Source of the DNA: Rapana venosa
Lineage: Eukaryota > Mollusca > Gastropoda > Neogastropoda > Muricidae
NCBI GenBank assembly: GCA_028751875.1
Contig: CM054151.1
Span: 39,833,587 to 39,897,586, forward strand
DNA: 64,000 bases
Direction: 5' to 3'
Part shown: piece by piece, positions 1-10,700 of the stretch
Numbering within the stretch: position 1 is the first letter of the stretch
How the letters are laid out: each line of letters starts with the position of its first letter
Notes under the pieces: generated by a model
Told to the model about the DNA's origin: nothing
What the model saw: only the letters and a program-made list of their open reading frames with translations
Databases searched by the model: none
Position numbers and translations under genes: made by a program

Positions 1-172
1 TATCTACTCTCTATCTCATCTCTATCTATCTCTCTATTCTCTATCTCTCTATCTATCTCTCTATCTATCTCTCTATCTATCTCTCTATTTATCTATCTAT
101 TTATCTATCTCTCTCTATCTCTCATCTATCTCTCTATCTATCTCTCTATCTATCTATCTCTCTATCTCTCCC
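1..172. repeat. (TCTA/TCTC)n microsatellite
   Basis: Imperfect tetranucleotide array. The same TCTA/TCTC sequence resumes at about 3806, directly after the LINE tail, so the LINE at 173-3805 was inserted into this array. Confidence 0.95.
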
Positions 173-226
173 TCCGCGTATCAAAAGTCTGAGGGGTCCA
201 ATGAATGAATAGGTTTCGATAAAGAT

Positions 227-1936
227 TTGCCTTCCGATAATTCTTGTGTTGTAGATGTCCGTCCTACGGTAGATAACTGTAGAACTGTGTCTTTTTTGTC
301 ATGGAATGTTAATGGATTGCGTTCGAAATACATTTTTGATGATTTTGTGAAATATGTGTCATCATTTGATTTTTTATGTCTTACAGAGACTTTTGAGGAA
401 GCTGTCGATATTGATTTATTTTCTGGATTTCAAATGTATGTAAAACCTGCTGTTAAATTGACTAAACAGGGGAGAAAATCAGGTGGTATCTTGTGTTTAT
501 TCAAACAGGAGTTATGTTCCCATGTCCGTGAATTAGAAGTTAAGTACGAAAATATATGTGCGTTTCTGATTGATAAGCAATTATTGAACTGTGAAAAGGA
601 TATTTTGTATGTGTGCGTTTATGTCCCACCTGAAGGTTCTCCTTTCTACACACATTTTGATTATGATCATGGAATCGTGCTACTTGAAGACTGCTTATGT
701 GATTTGTTGTTGTTACTTGATGATGTTTATTTAATCCTTTGTGGTGACTTCAATAGTCGAATTTCTAATATATCTCCATCTCATACAGTACATGACACTC
801 AACATCAGTTCAAGAGTTATACAGTAAGTTCTAGCCGTTGTTCTCAGGATTCTCAAATTAACTGTTATGGTAAATGTCTGTTAAACATGTGCACTGCTTT
901 GGATTTGAGTGTTTTAAATGGTTTGTGTCACGGCGACCAGACAGGTTGCTACACATTTGCTAGTGACAGTGGATGCAGTGTAAATGATTATTTTATTATG
1001 TCAAACGAACTGTACGAGTCTGTTTCTGAATTGTGTGAACTGCATGTAGCTGATCGAATTGAATCAGATCACTTTCCTATGGAATTTCGTATTGCATTTT
1101 CAACAGAGAATATTCTTAAAAGTCAGGATATCAATGCTGTACAAATCATAGATAAGTTTATTTGGAATGAAGAATGTAGTCAAGAGTTCTATGATAAGTT
1201 ACAAGAAGCAAGCATGCAAGATAGATTCAATTCTGCAATAGAAATGATTGACATGAATGTTAACGATGCTTTAGAGCTATTTAATGACTGTATCAGAGAA
1301 TGTGCATCATGCATGAAGAAGAAAATTAGGATTGATCAAAATAGACATCAGCAAGGTTGGTTCGATGAGAAATGTTTTGATAGCAGAAAGAGAGTTCGTA
1401 GTTTGTTAAGAAGATTCAGGCGCTCAGGGAATAAAGCAGATAAGAATTGTTATGTTAGAGCTAGAAGAGAATACAAAAATACATTAATTACAAAGAAAAA
1501 GATGTTTAATGAAGCTACGTTGGAAAAACTTGTATCTAGTATAAATAACCAGAAAGATTTCTGGGCTCATATGAACAAAATTTCGTTTAAGAAGAAGAGT
1601 ACTAAGAATAATATTTCTGTAGATGAATGGTTTCACCATTTCAAAGGATTATTGGATAACGATTCATTGGGTGGTATCAGCGACTGTGATTTTCTTGAAC
1701 AAGAACATGACTTCATGGATCGTCCGATTTCCGAAGAAGAAGTCTTGTTTGCGCTTCAAAAATTGAAAAATGGCAAAGCTGCAGGTCCAGATGGGATTAT
1801 TGGGGAACTTTTAAAAGCTCCCTGCCACCAAATAGTTAATTTCTTTGTAAAGTTTCTCAGTATTCTTTTCGATAAAGGCATTTTCCCTGAGAGCTGGTCT
1901 GAATCTGTGATTCTTCCTCTTTATAAGAAAAGGTAA
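227..1936 (+). CDS. LINE ORF2 N-terminal part: APE endonuclease plus start of reverse transcriptase
   Basis: The frame is open from about 209; the first usable codon is TTG and there is no upstream in-frame ATG, so the true start is uncertain. Endonuclease motifs appear in order: SFLSWNVNGLRS (about residue 22), FLCLTET (about 49, catalytic Glu), LCGDFNSRI (about 171), NDYFIMSN (about 253) and ESDHFPM (about 279, catalytic Asp-His). The enzyme would nick target DNA to prime reverse transcription. RT finger motifs start near residue 519 (KNGKAAGPDG) and reach SVILPLYKK, where the frame closes. The continuation is encoded one frame over from about 1931, as expected from one extra A in the run AAGAAAAGG. 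The break could be a real mutation or a homopolymer sequencing error. Confidence 0.9.
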   Translation: MPSDNSCVVDVRPTVDNCRTVSFLSWNVNGLRSKYIFDDFVKYVSSFDFLCLTETFEEAVDIDLFSGFQMYVKPAVKLTKQGRKSGGILCLFKQELCSHVRELEVKYENICAFLIDKQLLNCEKDILYVCVYVPPEGSPFYTHFDYDHGIVLLEDCLCDLLLLLDDVYLILCGDFNSRISNISPSHTVHDTQHQFKSYTVSSSRCSQDSQINCYGKCLLNMCTALDLSVLNGLCHGDQTGCYTFASDSGCSVNDYFIMSNELYESVSELCELHVADRIESDHFPMEFRIAFSTENILKSQDINAVQIIDKFIWNEECSQEFYDKLQEASMQDRFNSAIEMIDMNVNDALELFNDCIRECASCMKKKIRIDQNRHQQGWFDEKCFDSRKRVRSLLRRFRRSGNKADKNCYVRARREYKNTLITKKKMFNEATLEKLVSSINNQKDFWAHMNKISFKKKSTKNNISVDEWFHHFKGLLDNDSLGGISDCDFLEQEHDFMDRPISEEEVLFALQKLKNGKAAGPDGIIGELLKAPCHQIVNFFVKFLSILFDKGIFPESWSESVILPLYKKR

Positions 1937-3671
1937 TGTTAATGACACAAATAATTATAGAGGAATTTCACTTTCAGATATTAGTAGTAAAGTATTTAGT
2001 ACCATTATTAACAGAAGGCTTCAAGAATATGTAACACACTGTGATATTACTGGTGAACACCAGGCTGGATTTAAGCATGGCTACTCAACCATTGACCATA
2101 TGTTTACTCTTTTGGCGTTGATACAGAAACAATTCTCTTTGAATCGAAAATTGTATGTAGCCTTTATCGATTTTGAAAAAGCTTTCGATTCTATAAACAG
2201 AAATTTGCTGTGGCCTATTCTGATAAAGCAAGGAATTCGAGGAAAGCTATTTAAATGTGTCAAAAGTATGTATAGTACAGTTAAAACTAGAGTTAGATGT
2301 GGCAACAAACTAACTGATTATATCAACTGTAGCAGAGGAGTAAAACAAGGAGATGTATGTAGTCCTGTTCTGTTCACGCTATTTATAAATGAATTAGCAG
2401 TGCAACTAATTGAAAAAGGAAGACATGGTGCCAGATTTACAAATGATTCTATTGAACTATTTATATTGTTACTGGCTGACGATATTGTTTTGTTTTCCGA
2501 GACAGTGATTGGATTGCAAACTCAGCTCAACAACCTAAAGAAAGCAGCGAGTGAACTGAAACTGAAAGTCAACTTGAACAAAAGTAATATCGTAGTATTT
2601 AGAAAAGGAGGTCATCTAGCAGCTAGAGAAAAATGGTTTTATGATAATGTTCCAATGCCTATTGTAAATGCTTATTACAAATATCTAGGTATAATTTTTT
2701 CTACTCGATTAAGTTTTGCAGCTGCTTGTAGGGACCTATCTAGTAAAGCAAAAAATGCCTTGTTTCAGATCACGAAGAAATTGTTTGTGTTAAATAATAA
2801 TTCTCTACAACTGTTTGTTAAGATATTTGATACACAAGTGCAACCTATAATGCAGTATGGTTCTGAATTGTGGGGCTTGGATGTAAAAGCTGCTGAGCTC
2901 TGTGAATCTGCTCATTTGTTTGGACTGAAAAAGTTTTTAGGGGTAAAAAGGAAAACACCAAACGATTTAATATATGGAGAAACAAATAGATACCCTATTT
3001 TCATTACTTCCGCCGTTAGGTGCATACAGTACTGGTTTAAATTATTAAGGCTGAATAACGATAGGCTACCACGAAAGGCATATAACATGTTGCTTGATTT
3101 AGACGCAAGGGGTAAAGTTAATTGGGTATCTAATATACGAATATGTTTATCTGAACTGGGGCTTGGATATGCATGGATATATCAGGGGGTAGGACAAGAA
3201 AATGCATTTATTAAAACTCTTCGTCAGAGAATGGTTGACTGTAGATGGCAAAAGTGGGAAAACCATATCAACTCTAGCGATAGATTCGATTTATACAGGG
3301 TTTATTGTTCAACACATGTAGTAAAGAAATATCTCTCAATGAACATGGATAAACACTTGAGATTCATTCTCACTAGATTTCGTTTCGGCATTTCGGACAT
3401 TAATGCACATGCTTTCCGCTATAGACGAGTCTCTGCTACCGATATGCTATGTCCAGTATGTAAAGAATCAGCTGAAGACGAAGTTCATTTTGTTTTGAAG
3501 TGTCCTGCTCTCACTACTTTGCGTATAAGATTTATTCCACAGAAATTCTATGCCCGACCTTGTTTGTTCTGGTTAAGTTTGCTGATGGCATCAGTCCATG
3601 ATAAAACTGTTCACAATCTGGCTCTATTTTTGTATAAGGCTTTTCAGTTACGAGAAAAACTTACGTCTTAG
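1931..3671 (+). CDS. LINE ORF2 C-terminal part: reverse transcriptase palm/thumb and CCHC knuckle
   Basis: Coding resumes at the frameshift (NVNDTNNYRGISL) although the first ATG is at 2100. Counting from that ATG, RT motifs are LYVAFIDFEKAFDS (about 18-31), SRGVKQGDVCSP (about 78-89), the catalytic box LADD (125-128, where most relatives have YADD or FADD) and YKYLGIIF (thumb). A C-X2-C-X8-H-X4-C knuckle near the C-terminus (CPVCKE..VHFVLKC) fits the C-terminal nucleic-acid-binding motif of this LINE group. The frame is open for 523 codons with no stop, so the copy is young or recently active. No RNase H domain is visible. Confidence 0.9.
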
Positions 3672-3805
3672 ACTCTCATATCTTTGGTACAGATGTATTA
3701 TGTGCTGTTTTGTATGTTGTATACGCATATACATTATTTGCTTTTTTCTGCCCCCTTTCATATGGGGCTATGGCCTTACATGAATAAACTATCTGAAGTC
3801 TGAAG

Positions 3806-3955
3806 TCTCTATCTCTCTATCTATCTCTTCTTAACAGTCCTTCCTACACGCCTGTCTCCCTGCCGCCCTCTCTCCATCTCTCCATTTCTCTGTCTCTGTC
3901 TGCGTCTCTCTCTCGGTCTCTTTTCCTCTCTGTGTGTGTCCGCGCGCGCACGCAC

Positions 3956-3992
<37 letters not shown>

Positions 3993-4107
3993 GGAAAAGA
4001 GCAAGATAGAAACAGACAGAGCCAGACAGAAAAAGAGAAAGAAAGAAAAAGAGACAGACAGATAGAGATGCAGACGTTTATCCTTTGTTTCTTTTCTGAT
4101 GTTCACA
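3806..4107. repeat. Low-complexity TCTA, TCTG, CA and GACA tracts
   Basis: The right flank of the LINE continues the TCTA array and passes into pyrimidine tracts, a (CA)n run at 3957-3989 and purine tracts. Open frames here are translations of simple repeats. Confidence 0.85.
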
Positions 4108-4283
4108 ATCTTTAAATAATTACAGTTATCTTTTCTTATTGGTCATCTATTTGATGCAATTTTGTTCAGCTGCAGCCCAATCTTGCACATGTAAAGATGT
4201 TAGAGTACTCGAATAAGTATTGCTTGTTGTACTCATTGCATGTATTAGCGCTATGTTGTTTCTGAACTAATAAAAATGTTGTT
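4108..4283 (+). other. Unique AT-rich segment, possibly a LINE 3' end
   Basis: About 175 bases without simple repeats end in AACTAATAAAAATG, reminiscent of a LINE 3' terminus next to repeats. No coding remnant is visible, so this is only a suggestion. Confidence 0.25.
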
Positions 4284-4412
4284 TAAGATGCAGACAGGCA
4301 TGCCTGGCTGCCTCCCTCACTCCCTGCCTGCCTGCCTGCCTGAATACCTGCCTGCCTGCCTGCCTGAATACCTGCCTGCCTGCCTGCCTGAATACCTGCC
4401 TACCTGCTGTAG
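4284..4412. repeat. CTGC-rich minisatellite
   Basis: A unit of about 20 bases (CTGCCTGCCTGCCTGAATAC) recurs about four times. Confidence 0.85.
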
Positions 4413-4483
4413 CTATTGTAATAGTAGCAAGGGTATCACATTTCTTGACATTAGTTCAGTGACTGAGAGAAAACACTCGCGCA

Positions 4484-4688
4484 GGTGTGTGTGTGTGTGC
4501 GTGTGTGCGCGCGTGTGCGTGCTCTCGCGCATGCACGCATACACGTGTGCACGCCCGCATACACACGCTCGCAAATACACATGCGTGCGCGCGCGCGCAC
4601 ACATTCTCACACACACAGAAGAGAGCAGGATATAGACAGAGAGGAAAAGAGAAAGAAAGAAAGAAAGAAACAGACAGACAGACAAAGA

Positions 4689-4725
<37 letters not shown>

Positions 4726-5050
4726 GAGAAGAGAGCTACAGGCAGAGACAGGTTCACACACACACACGCACACAGGGATCAAGGAAGAGAGACAGAGACA
4801 AAGAGAGACAGACAGGCCAGACAAACAGACAGAGAGACAAAGGCTTGGTGCACTTGGTCGAGTGACTGTACATAAGACGGTCACAACCTCTCCCTTTTGC
4901 CACCAGGTAAACTAGGTCATACATGATGACTGACATTACTCCACACAGTCGCTCCCTAGAGCACAGGAAAGTAAATGCACAATCGGTCAGGAACTTACGT
5001 AAGCTAAAAGGGGGCGGGGTGGGGGGGGGGGGGGAGTGGGGGGGGGGGGA
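4484..5050. repeat. Mixed (GT)n, (CA)n, (GA)n, (CAGA)n and poly-G tracts
   Basis: GT/GC alternation at 4484-4530, CA at 4590-4615, GA/GAAA at 4620-4735, CAGA at 4780-4845 and G-runs at 5009-5050. A short unique segment (4860-4990) carries no recognisable feature. Confidence 0.85.
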
Positions 5051-5330
5051 ACTGGGAGGCTGGGGAGTGCATATGAACCAGTGAGGAGTTAGGTGATTCA
5101 CCATCACTCACAGTGTCATCGAGTAAGTTAAGTCACCCCATGATTGCTGACATCACTCTTCTTCACAAGTATGTACATTATCACCCACAATCACGCTTCG
5201 GGTAATCATTATCCCCCACACAGTCGCTCGCCTGATTCCGCTCCATCCCCACGCATATTATCCCAACACTATCACACTCAGATTATCATAGCAGTGGGTA
5301 GTTTGGTCACAATCACTCCCATTAAAAAAA

Positions 5331-5623
5331 GTAAAGGTAAAGGTGTCCCATAACCTATGTGGTCGTAGGAGAGTGAGGCATCAGCGACCTCAACTTCCCA
5401 AAGGGCCAGCATAATGAGGGCGGTGCCCATCTCCTCTCCCTCGCTGCTTTACCTTCCCTGGCCCTAAAGAGAGCAGGTACCCATTTACAGCTGGGTGAAC
5501 TAGGGGACTGTACTGAAGCCAAGGCGCGCAAACGGTCACCCATCCAACTGGTAACCACGCTCGATGCTGCTTCACTTTAGCTTGGGGAAAGTGAGTGCTC
5601 TGACCACTGAGTTATCCCGTCCC
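5331..5623 (-). mobile_element. S3 SINE (tRNA/5S-like head), copy 1
   Basis: On the minus strand the element starts GGGACGGGATAACTCAGTGG (tRNA-like A box). It continues into a 5S-like segment ending TTGGATGGGTGACCG, then CAGCTGTAAATGGGTACC, GGAAGGTAAAGCAG and an ACCTTT tail. About 293 bp. It adjoins a (TA)n tract and the CE copy at 5671. Confidence 0.85.
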
Positions 5624-5627
5624 ATAT

Positions 5628-5658
<31 letters not shown>

Positions 5659-5670
5659 TATATATATATT
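5624..5670. repeat. (TA)n / (TATC)n
   Basis: An alternating TA tract between two mobile elements, likely grown from an element tail. Confidence 0.9.
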
Positions 5671-6540
5671 CCATCTTCTTCTGTGACGTTGCTGTCCTGC
5701 GGTTCTCATTCCACTCATTCTGATCTCGCCACCCCTGTCATACCCAGATTTCTAAAGTGACATGGACAGGATCACAAGTCCACAGGGGGCCTATCAGTGT
5801 CCAGCTGCAGTGGGGCCTCCAGCTGCCGGGTCACTTTGGCGGTATTCAGCGGTGCCCGGTCTGAGCTAACATACCCGGGTCACCACATACATAAGCCCCC
5901 CAATGACAACAGCAACAGCTCAGTTTCAGAGCCAGACTGGGTGAGACACCTACCTTACCCGGGGTGGTGACCACCCACAGCGACTCTCCAACGACCTTCT
6001 CCCGTGAACATCTAACCCAATTTTTTCTTCTTGTAACACCAAAAGTAACACAGGCGTAGAAATGTGAAGGGAAACGAAAACCGAGATCACCATGAGACCA
6101 GAGCAATCGGGGCTAACGAATTAGATACTTTTTTTTAAAATTCCATGATGATTAATAAGGATGACGATAATGTCAAAGTTGCTGTTGTGGACGTTCATAT
6201 GCTTTGAGACTAACTGCCAGAGTCTGTATCCTATGCTCCCAATCATAATTATATCCCAGCTTCAACCAGGCCTGAGAGATACAAGACACTGCAGGGCTGG
6301 TCAGGTATAATAATAATAATAATAATATATGGAATTTATATACTTTGAGCAACACTCTCAACTTCGCATCAGTGATTTGGACGAGGCTCGACTGTGTGAT
6401 ATCTGTCTTCCCACTGAGCCCACAGCACACTCACTCTGGAGGAGGATCTGGCTGAAAAATCCCTATGGCTCTTATGGGATTCGAACCAGCGACCTTCCAG
6501 TCCGTTACCCAAGGCGCTAACCACTACGCCATGGCGGCTG
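5671..6540 (-). mobile_element. CE composite tRNA-headed element, copy A (about 870 bp)
   Basis: On the minus strand a tRNA-like head begins at 6540 (A box GGCGTAGTGGTTAGCGC, B box GGTTCGAATCCC). A SINE-like segment follows, ending GTTGCTCAAAGTATATAAATTCCAT plus ATT repeats (6309-6345). Then about 630 bp of non-coding body ends near AACGTCACAGAAGA. Head and body occur in the same order and orientation at 49438-50635 and 31862-33155, so the whole is one unit and not a chance neighbourhood. No ORF of interest; it is presumably moved by a LINE in trans. Confidence 0.75.
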
Positions 6541-6590
6541 TTATTTTTTTCTTCTCACCAGCGTTCAAGCCAGTCCTAAATTGACCACCC

Positions 6591-6596
<6 letters not shown>

Positions 6597-6638
<42 letters not shown>
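6597..6638. repeat. (GA)n microsatellite
   Basis: About 20 GA units between CE copy A and an S2 SINE. Confidence 0.95.
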
Positions 6639-6640
<2 letters not shown>

Positions 6641-6689
6641 TTGCTGCTGTTATTGTCATTATTTCTGTTATCTTTTTTGGATTGCATTT

Positions 6690-6985
6690 TTTTAATATAT
6701 CGCATTGTATTCTGTACCACTTTCATTTTCGGCACGTTTCTTTCCGTGAAATTTGGGCTTCTCTCCCCAAGGGAGAGCGCGTCGCCACAAGAGCGGTGCC
6801 ACCTTTTTTGTTTTTCTTTTTGGCTGGAGGGGGGTATAAATCTTGCTTGCCAATGTCTTTGTTTCTCTATCAGCGACTTTTTTTCCCTACAGTTTTTGCC
6901 AGGGTCATTTCTCTTGCTGCCCCGAGTTCTTTTACGTGTTCTAAAATTATACATGGAACCTCGGTTTATCGTATCACTCGATTGA
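6690..6985 (-). mobile_element. S2 SINE, copy 1 (diverged)
   Basis: The minus strand reads from a degenerate GATACGATAAACCGAGGT core through the GAGAGCGCGTCGCCACAAG/GCGCCACC hairpin region (here in complement) to TTTCACGGAAAGAAAC. Diagnostic plus-strand words are CCGTGAAATTTGGGCT and CCAGGGTCATTTCTCTTGCTG. Confidence 0.75.
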
Positions 6986-7095
6986 AGAATAATAATAATA
7001 ATAATAAAACAGTAATAACTATGATGATGATGATGACAGTAATAACAATTAATACAATAATGATAATAATGTCATTATTGTTTTGTGTTTTTATT
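6986..7095. repeat. (AAT)n and (GAT)n trinucleotide tracts
   Basis: Imperfect AAT and GAT repeats directly beside the S2 copy. Confidence 0.85.
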
Positions 7096-7137
7096 ACGTA
7101 CCAATAATAGTCATCTGATGTAAAGAACCACATACAT

Positions 7138-7290
7138 ACAGACAGTCAGACAAACCAATAGACAGACAGACAGACAGACGGGCAGACAGACAGACAGACC
7201 GATAGGCAGACAGACAGACAGACAGACCGATAGACAGACAGACCGATAGATAGACAGACAGACAAACCGACAGACAGACAGACAGACAGA
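7138..7290. repeat. (GACA)n with GATA variants
   Basis: A tetranucleotide array of about 150 bp. Minus-strand ORFs over it are runs of CLSVCLSV. Confidence 0.95.
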
Positions 7291-8167
7291 TATCGCCAGA
7301 GCGTGTTGATCTGGGAGGATTAAGGTGCAGGGGAAGTAATAACAGAGAAACAGGGCAGCATTGCTTAAGTCGCCTGAAGAAATGTCTGCCTTCGATTCGT
7401 ATGGATAAAGCAAGACAATAAAGAGGATAGAAAGATAAGCTCCACAGAATCTCAGGCAAACATACAACAAACAAGCAAGCAACAAAGCAAACAAATATAA
7501 CAACTGACTATCAAACATACACGTAAACATGCAAAAACAATAACAACAGAGATAAAAAGCATCGAAAACTTGGTACGGTAGCTTGTTTGCTTTTGTTTTG
7601 TTCGTTTGGGTATTTTTTTGTTGATTATTATTGTTTGTTTGCTTCAATTGCTGCCTGTTTTAATTTTTCTTTGCTAACTTTTTGTTGTTGATTTTCTGTG
7701 TTGTGTGTGTGTGTGTGTGTTCTTCAATTCAACGTTTATTCACTTCCAGTAATATTAGACAAATTAAGGGCAATGGAAGAGAAAGAGAGAGAGAGAGAGA
7801 GGGGGGGGGGGGGAAGAGAGAGAGTGTGTGTATTTGTTTATTTCGTTACTGTTGCTTTTTGTTGTAGTTGTTGCGTTGTTTTTGCTTTTTATTCTAATGT
7901 TTTGCTTTTGTTCTGTTTTCTTGGGTGTTTTGTGATTTTTTTGGTAGCAGTTTGAATGTATTGTGTTTGTGATTAAAATCAAGTTCAATCTGTTTCGCGC
8001 AGTCTGTACATTTCTAGTTTTAATCTTAAGATATTCAAATTTATTGGCGTGTTAATTCAATTTTTTTTTGTGGTGCTATCATAACGAGTAAGTGTTCCCC
8101 AACAAATAATAATAAACTGTGTTTGCAATTATATTGTATGGCATTACATTCTGCACAGGAGGCTGGG
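7291..8167. other. AT-rich non-coding stretch with (GT)n, (GA)n and G-run
   Basis: 7291-7690 is AT-rich sequence with no homology seen elsewhere in the window. 7698-7720 is (GT)n, 7780-7830 is (GA)n with a 13-G run, and 7840-8160 is T-rich. No gene is supported. Confidence 0.6.
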
Positions 8168-8445
8168 GGTTGCCACACTTAGTGGTTAGAGTGATGAGCT
8201 CGTGATCTTACGACCCGGGTTCGAGCCAGCACTAAGGCAGGCGCCTGTTTGAGGAGACTTTTCCCTGGAGTTATCATCAGCACCGATTCTACTCCCCCGA
8301 AAGTCCTTCACATGAGGCTTTAAACCGGGATCCTGTGTTCGAACGCCCGCAGAACACTTTGCGCATACATTTTTAAAAAAACGAATTTTGCCTTTCAGAG
8401 GAGTAAGCCATTTCGTGTCTGTAGGAACGGATGACATCTTTAAAC
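8168..8445 (+). mobile_element. S1 SINE, copy 1 (old, diverged)
   Basis: Head ACTTAGTGGTTAGAG and B box GACCCGGGTTCGAGCC are kept. The core has drifted (GATGAGGCTTTAAACCGGGA). The 3' part ends at a (CA)n tract that continues into (TA)n at 8480-8536. Confidence 0.75.
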
Positions 8446-8475
8446 ACACACACACACACACACACACCACACACA

Positions 8476-8538
<63 letters not shown>
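8436..8538. repeat. (CA)n then (TA)n microsatellite
   Basis: The compound dinucleotide array sits at the 3' end of the S1 copy, where a SINE tail would lie. Confidence 0.95.
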
Positions 8539-8542
<4 letters not shown>

Positions 8543-9044
8543 TTGGACCCTCTAGCTGAGGAACGAAAAACAAATATATAAAAAAAAACAGCCCCAAAAA
8601 CAAAGCACAAAAAATATGCACATGACCAGGGCCAGACGCTTCTCTATCAAACGAGAACAAGCCAAACACAAACTCCTCTGAAGCCGGAGTATAGCTGTCT
8701 ACGTTATGACGTACAATAACTATACCTTCCGTTCTTACGGTAATTTCTAGTGTGAAGAGTGAGAGACACGGTGTGCATGTTCTGTCTGTACCATCCTCGT
8801 AGTGTGAAGCTGGGGAACACCATCAGCTACTACAAGCTTGTTGCTGCTATGATTCCAAAATGCTGTTTTCTTTTCAATGCTTATACTCATTTCTGGAAAA
8901 AAAGTTATTTAAACCAAGCTGGGGAACGCCCAACACACACGGCAACGAAGTTTGAATCATATCGGAATGCTGTCCATGAAGAAGAGTACCTGGCCACGCA
9001 CTGTCATCGCTAACGTGTTTGTCTTGCATGTGTATTTTGTTATT
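8539..9044. other. Unassigned segment
   Basis: 8539-8568 resembles a minus-strand scrap of R6 (TCGTTCCTCAGCTAGAGG). The rest has no repeat or coding match that I can see. Confidence 0.4.
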
Positions 9045-9165
9045 GTTGTTCCTCGGCAAGAACTTCAAGGTTGTTCACCAAATGGTAAGATTTTGCGTAT
9101 GCGACAGTGATGTTTTTTGCTCACAATAAAGGTAGCTGTATTCCGACTTCGGGGATTCCTTGTGC
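9045..9165 (+). repeat. R6 repeat, copy 1
   Basis: Diagnostic words in order: GTTCCTCGGC, AAGGTTGTTCACCAAATGG, GCGTATGCGAC, AAAGGTAGC and TTCCGACTTCGGGGA. R6 recurs at least seven times in this window. It has no tRNA head and no ORF. Confidence 0.75.
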
Positions 9166-9244
9166 ATAGATTTGGGGGGGGGGGGGGGGGCTGTGCGTGT
9201 GTGTGTGTGTGTATTTCAGATTTGGAGTATTGTTGTTGTTTTGC

Positions 9245-9530
9245 TAGAAATTGTCATGGATTCTTTTACGTGTGCAAAATGCCTCTTGCACACAAAAAAA
9301 GACCCTTTCGTCATTTATTATCCTTTACTTTGTCTTTTTTCTTGATTTTTTTTGGTTTTTCTTTTGCTTTTGTTGTTGTTGGGGTTTTTTTGGTGGGTTT
9401 TTGTGTGTGTTGTTTTGTTTTGTTTTTTGTTTTTTGGGAGGGGGGGGCGTGGGGAAGGGGGGAGGGGGGTGCTAGGAATTGTCACGGACTATTTGACGTG
9501 TGCAAAATGCCTCTTGCTCATAAAGACAAT
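9245..9530 (+). repeat. Direct duplication of a ~60-bp segment with G/T-rich filler
   Basis: 9245-9303 and 9470-9528 share AAATTGTCATGGAT../GGAATTGTCACGGACT followed by ACGTGTGCAAAATGCCTCTT. The duplicated piece resembles the S2 segment TTTTACGTGCGCTAAATGC. Between the copies lies T/G-rich low-complexity DNA with a G-run at 9437-9468. Confidence 0.7.
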
Positions 9531-9754
9531 TCTTTAATTTATTGTTTCATCGTTTCTGTTTTTGTAATGTGGTGTGTTTTGTTTTGTTTGGGTTTGTTTG
9601 GGTTTGTATCTTTTTTCTGTTCTGTTTTGTTGTTGTTGTTTTTTGGCTCTGTGTGTGCGTGCATGTGCGCGCGTGTGAATATGTGCATACCTGTGTGTGT
9701 GTGTATGAAAACTGTGGAAATGTTGATAATAATAACACCAGTGATAATGTTATT

Positions 9755-9842
9755 GATGATGGCGATGACGATGATGATGATGATGATGATGATAATGATG
9801 ATGATGATGACAACGCCGGCTATGATGATGATGATGATGATG
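9755..9842. repeat. (GAT)n trinucleotide array
   Basis: Imperfect GAT/GAC repeat. Confidence 0.9.
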
Positions 9843-9949
9843 AAAAGAATAAGTATCCTCCATAAAGAATCGATAGAAGTGAACAACACTTACACATACA
9901 AATAACAGGCAAGCAATACAGAAAACAATAATAACAAAAATGTAACCGA

Positions 9950-10077
9950 AAAAAGAAGACAAAAAGAAGAGGACAAAAAACAGACAGAAAAAAAACTAAG
10001 ATTCGTGAACAATTAGAGAGTTTGCTTGATTTAAATAGATAATGAAAGAAAGCAAAGAGAAGAAATGAAAGAGAGAG

Positions 10078-10150
<73 letters not shown>

Positions 10151-10174
10151 AAAAGAAAGAAAATAAAAACAGAA

Positions 10175-10223
<49 letters not shown>

Positions 10224-10700
10224 AGAAGAGAGAGAGAGAGAGAAATAAAAAGAAGAGAAAGAAAGAAAAGAAAAGAAGAATGAGAAGGAAAAAAAAAAGA
10301 AAGCAAAGAAAATAAAAAAAGAGAGAAAAAAAGATAGAAAGAACAGAAAAAATACAGGAAAGAGAGGAGAAAGACAGAATAGGAAGATAAGAAAAGAAAA
10401 AAAGAAAGAGAGATAGGAAGAAAGAAAGGGAAAAAAACGAAGGAGAGAAAACAAGAAAAGAAAGACAGAAAAAAAGAAAAGAAAGAAAAAGAAAGAAAAG
10501 AAGGAAATAAAGACAAAAAAGAAAGACGAGAAAAAGAGAAAGAAGAGAGAGAAAGAAAAAAAGAAAGAAGAGAAAGAAAAAAAAAAAGAAAGAAAGAAAG
10601 AAACGAAAGGAAATAAAAACAAACACAAAGAAAAACGAGAAAATGAAAGAAAAGACATTTTTTAAAAACCAAAAAAAAGAGAGGAAAAAACAGAATCACA
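9950..10700. repeat. 750-bp polypurine tract (GA, GAAA, GAAAA)
   Basis: The plus strand is almost free of pyrimidines from about 10050 to 10650. Minus-strand ORFs of 220-268 codons here are Phe/Ser/Leu-only and are not genes. Confidence 0.9.

Larger units (their letters stand above)
173..3805 (+). mobile_element. APE-type non-LTR retrotransposon (LINE), near-complete ORF2, 5' truncated or lacking ORF1
   Basis: The element carries an apurinic-endonuclease domain, a reverse transcriptase and a C-terminal CCHC knuckle in the usual LINE ORF2 order. Only about 35 bases separate the left microsatellite from the coding frame, so there is no room for an ORF1. A short ATG-AAT-GAA-TAG at 201-212 could be the remnant of an ORF1 end. 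The 3' UTR (3672-3805) ends in GGGGCTATGGCC..ATGAATAAAC followed by a short repeated tail (CTGAAGT). Microsatellite flanks on both sides make the insertion limits fairly clear. The clade was not resolved by eye; the knuckle type is found in several mollusc LINEs. Confidence 0.9.

Noticed and set aside
5144..5353. Short ORF with two similar ACACAGTCGCTC segments (4955 and 5218)
   Set aside because: The similarity is too short to define a repeat, and the ORF has no features.
9820..10699. Minus-strand ORFs of 220-268 codons rich in Phe, Leu and Ser
   Set aside because: They lie on the polypurine tract and occur in all three frames at once; repeat translation, not a membrane protein.
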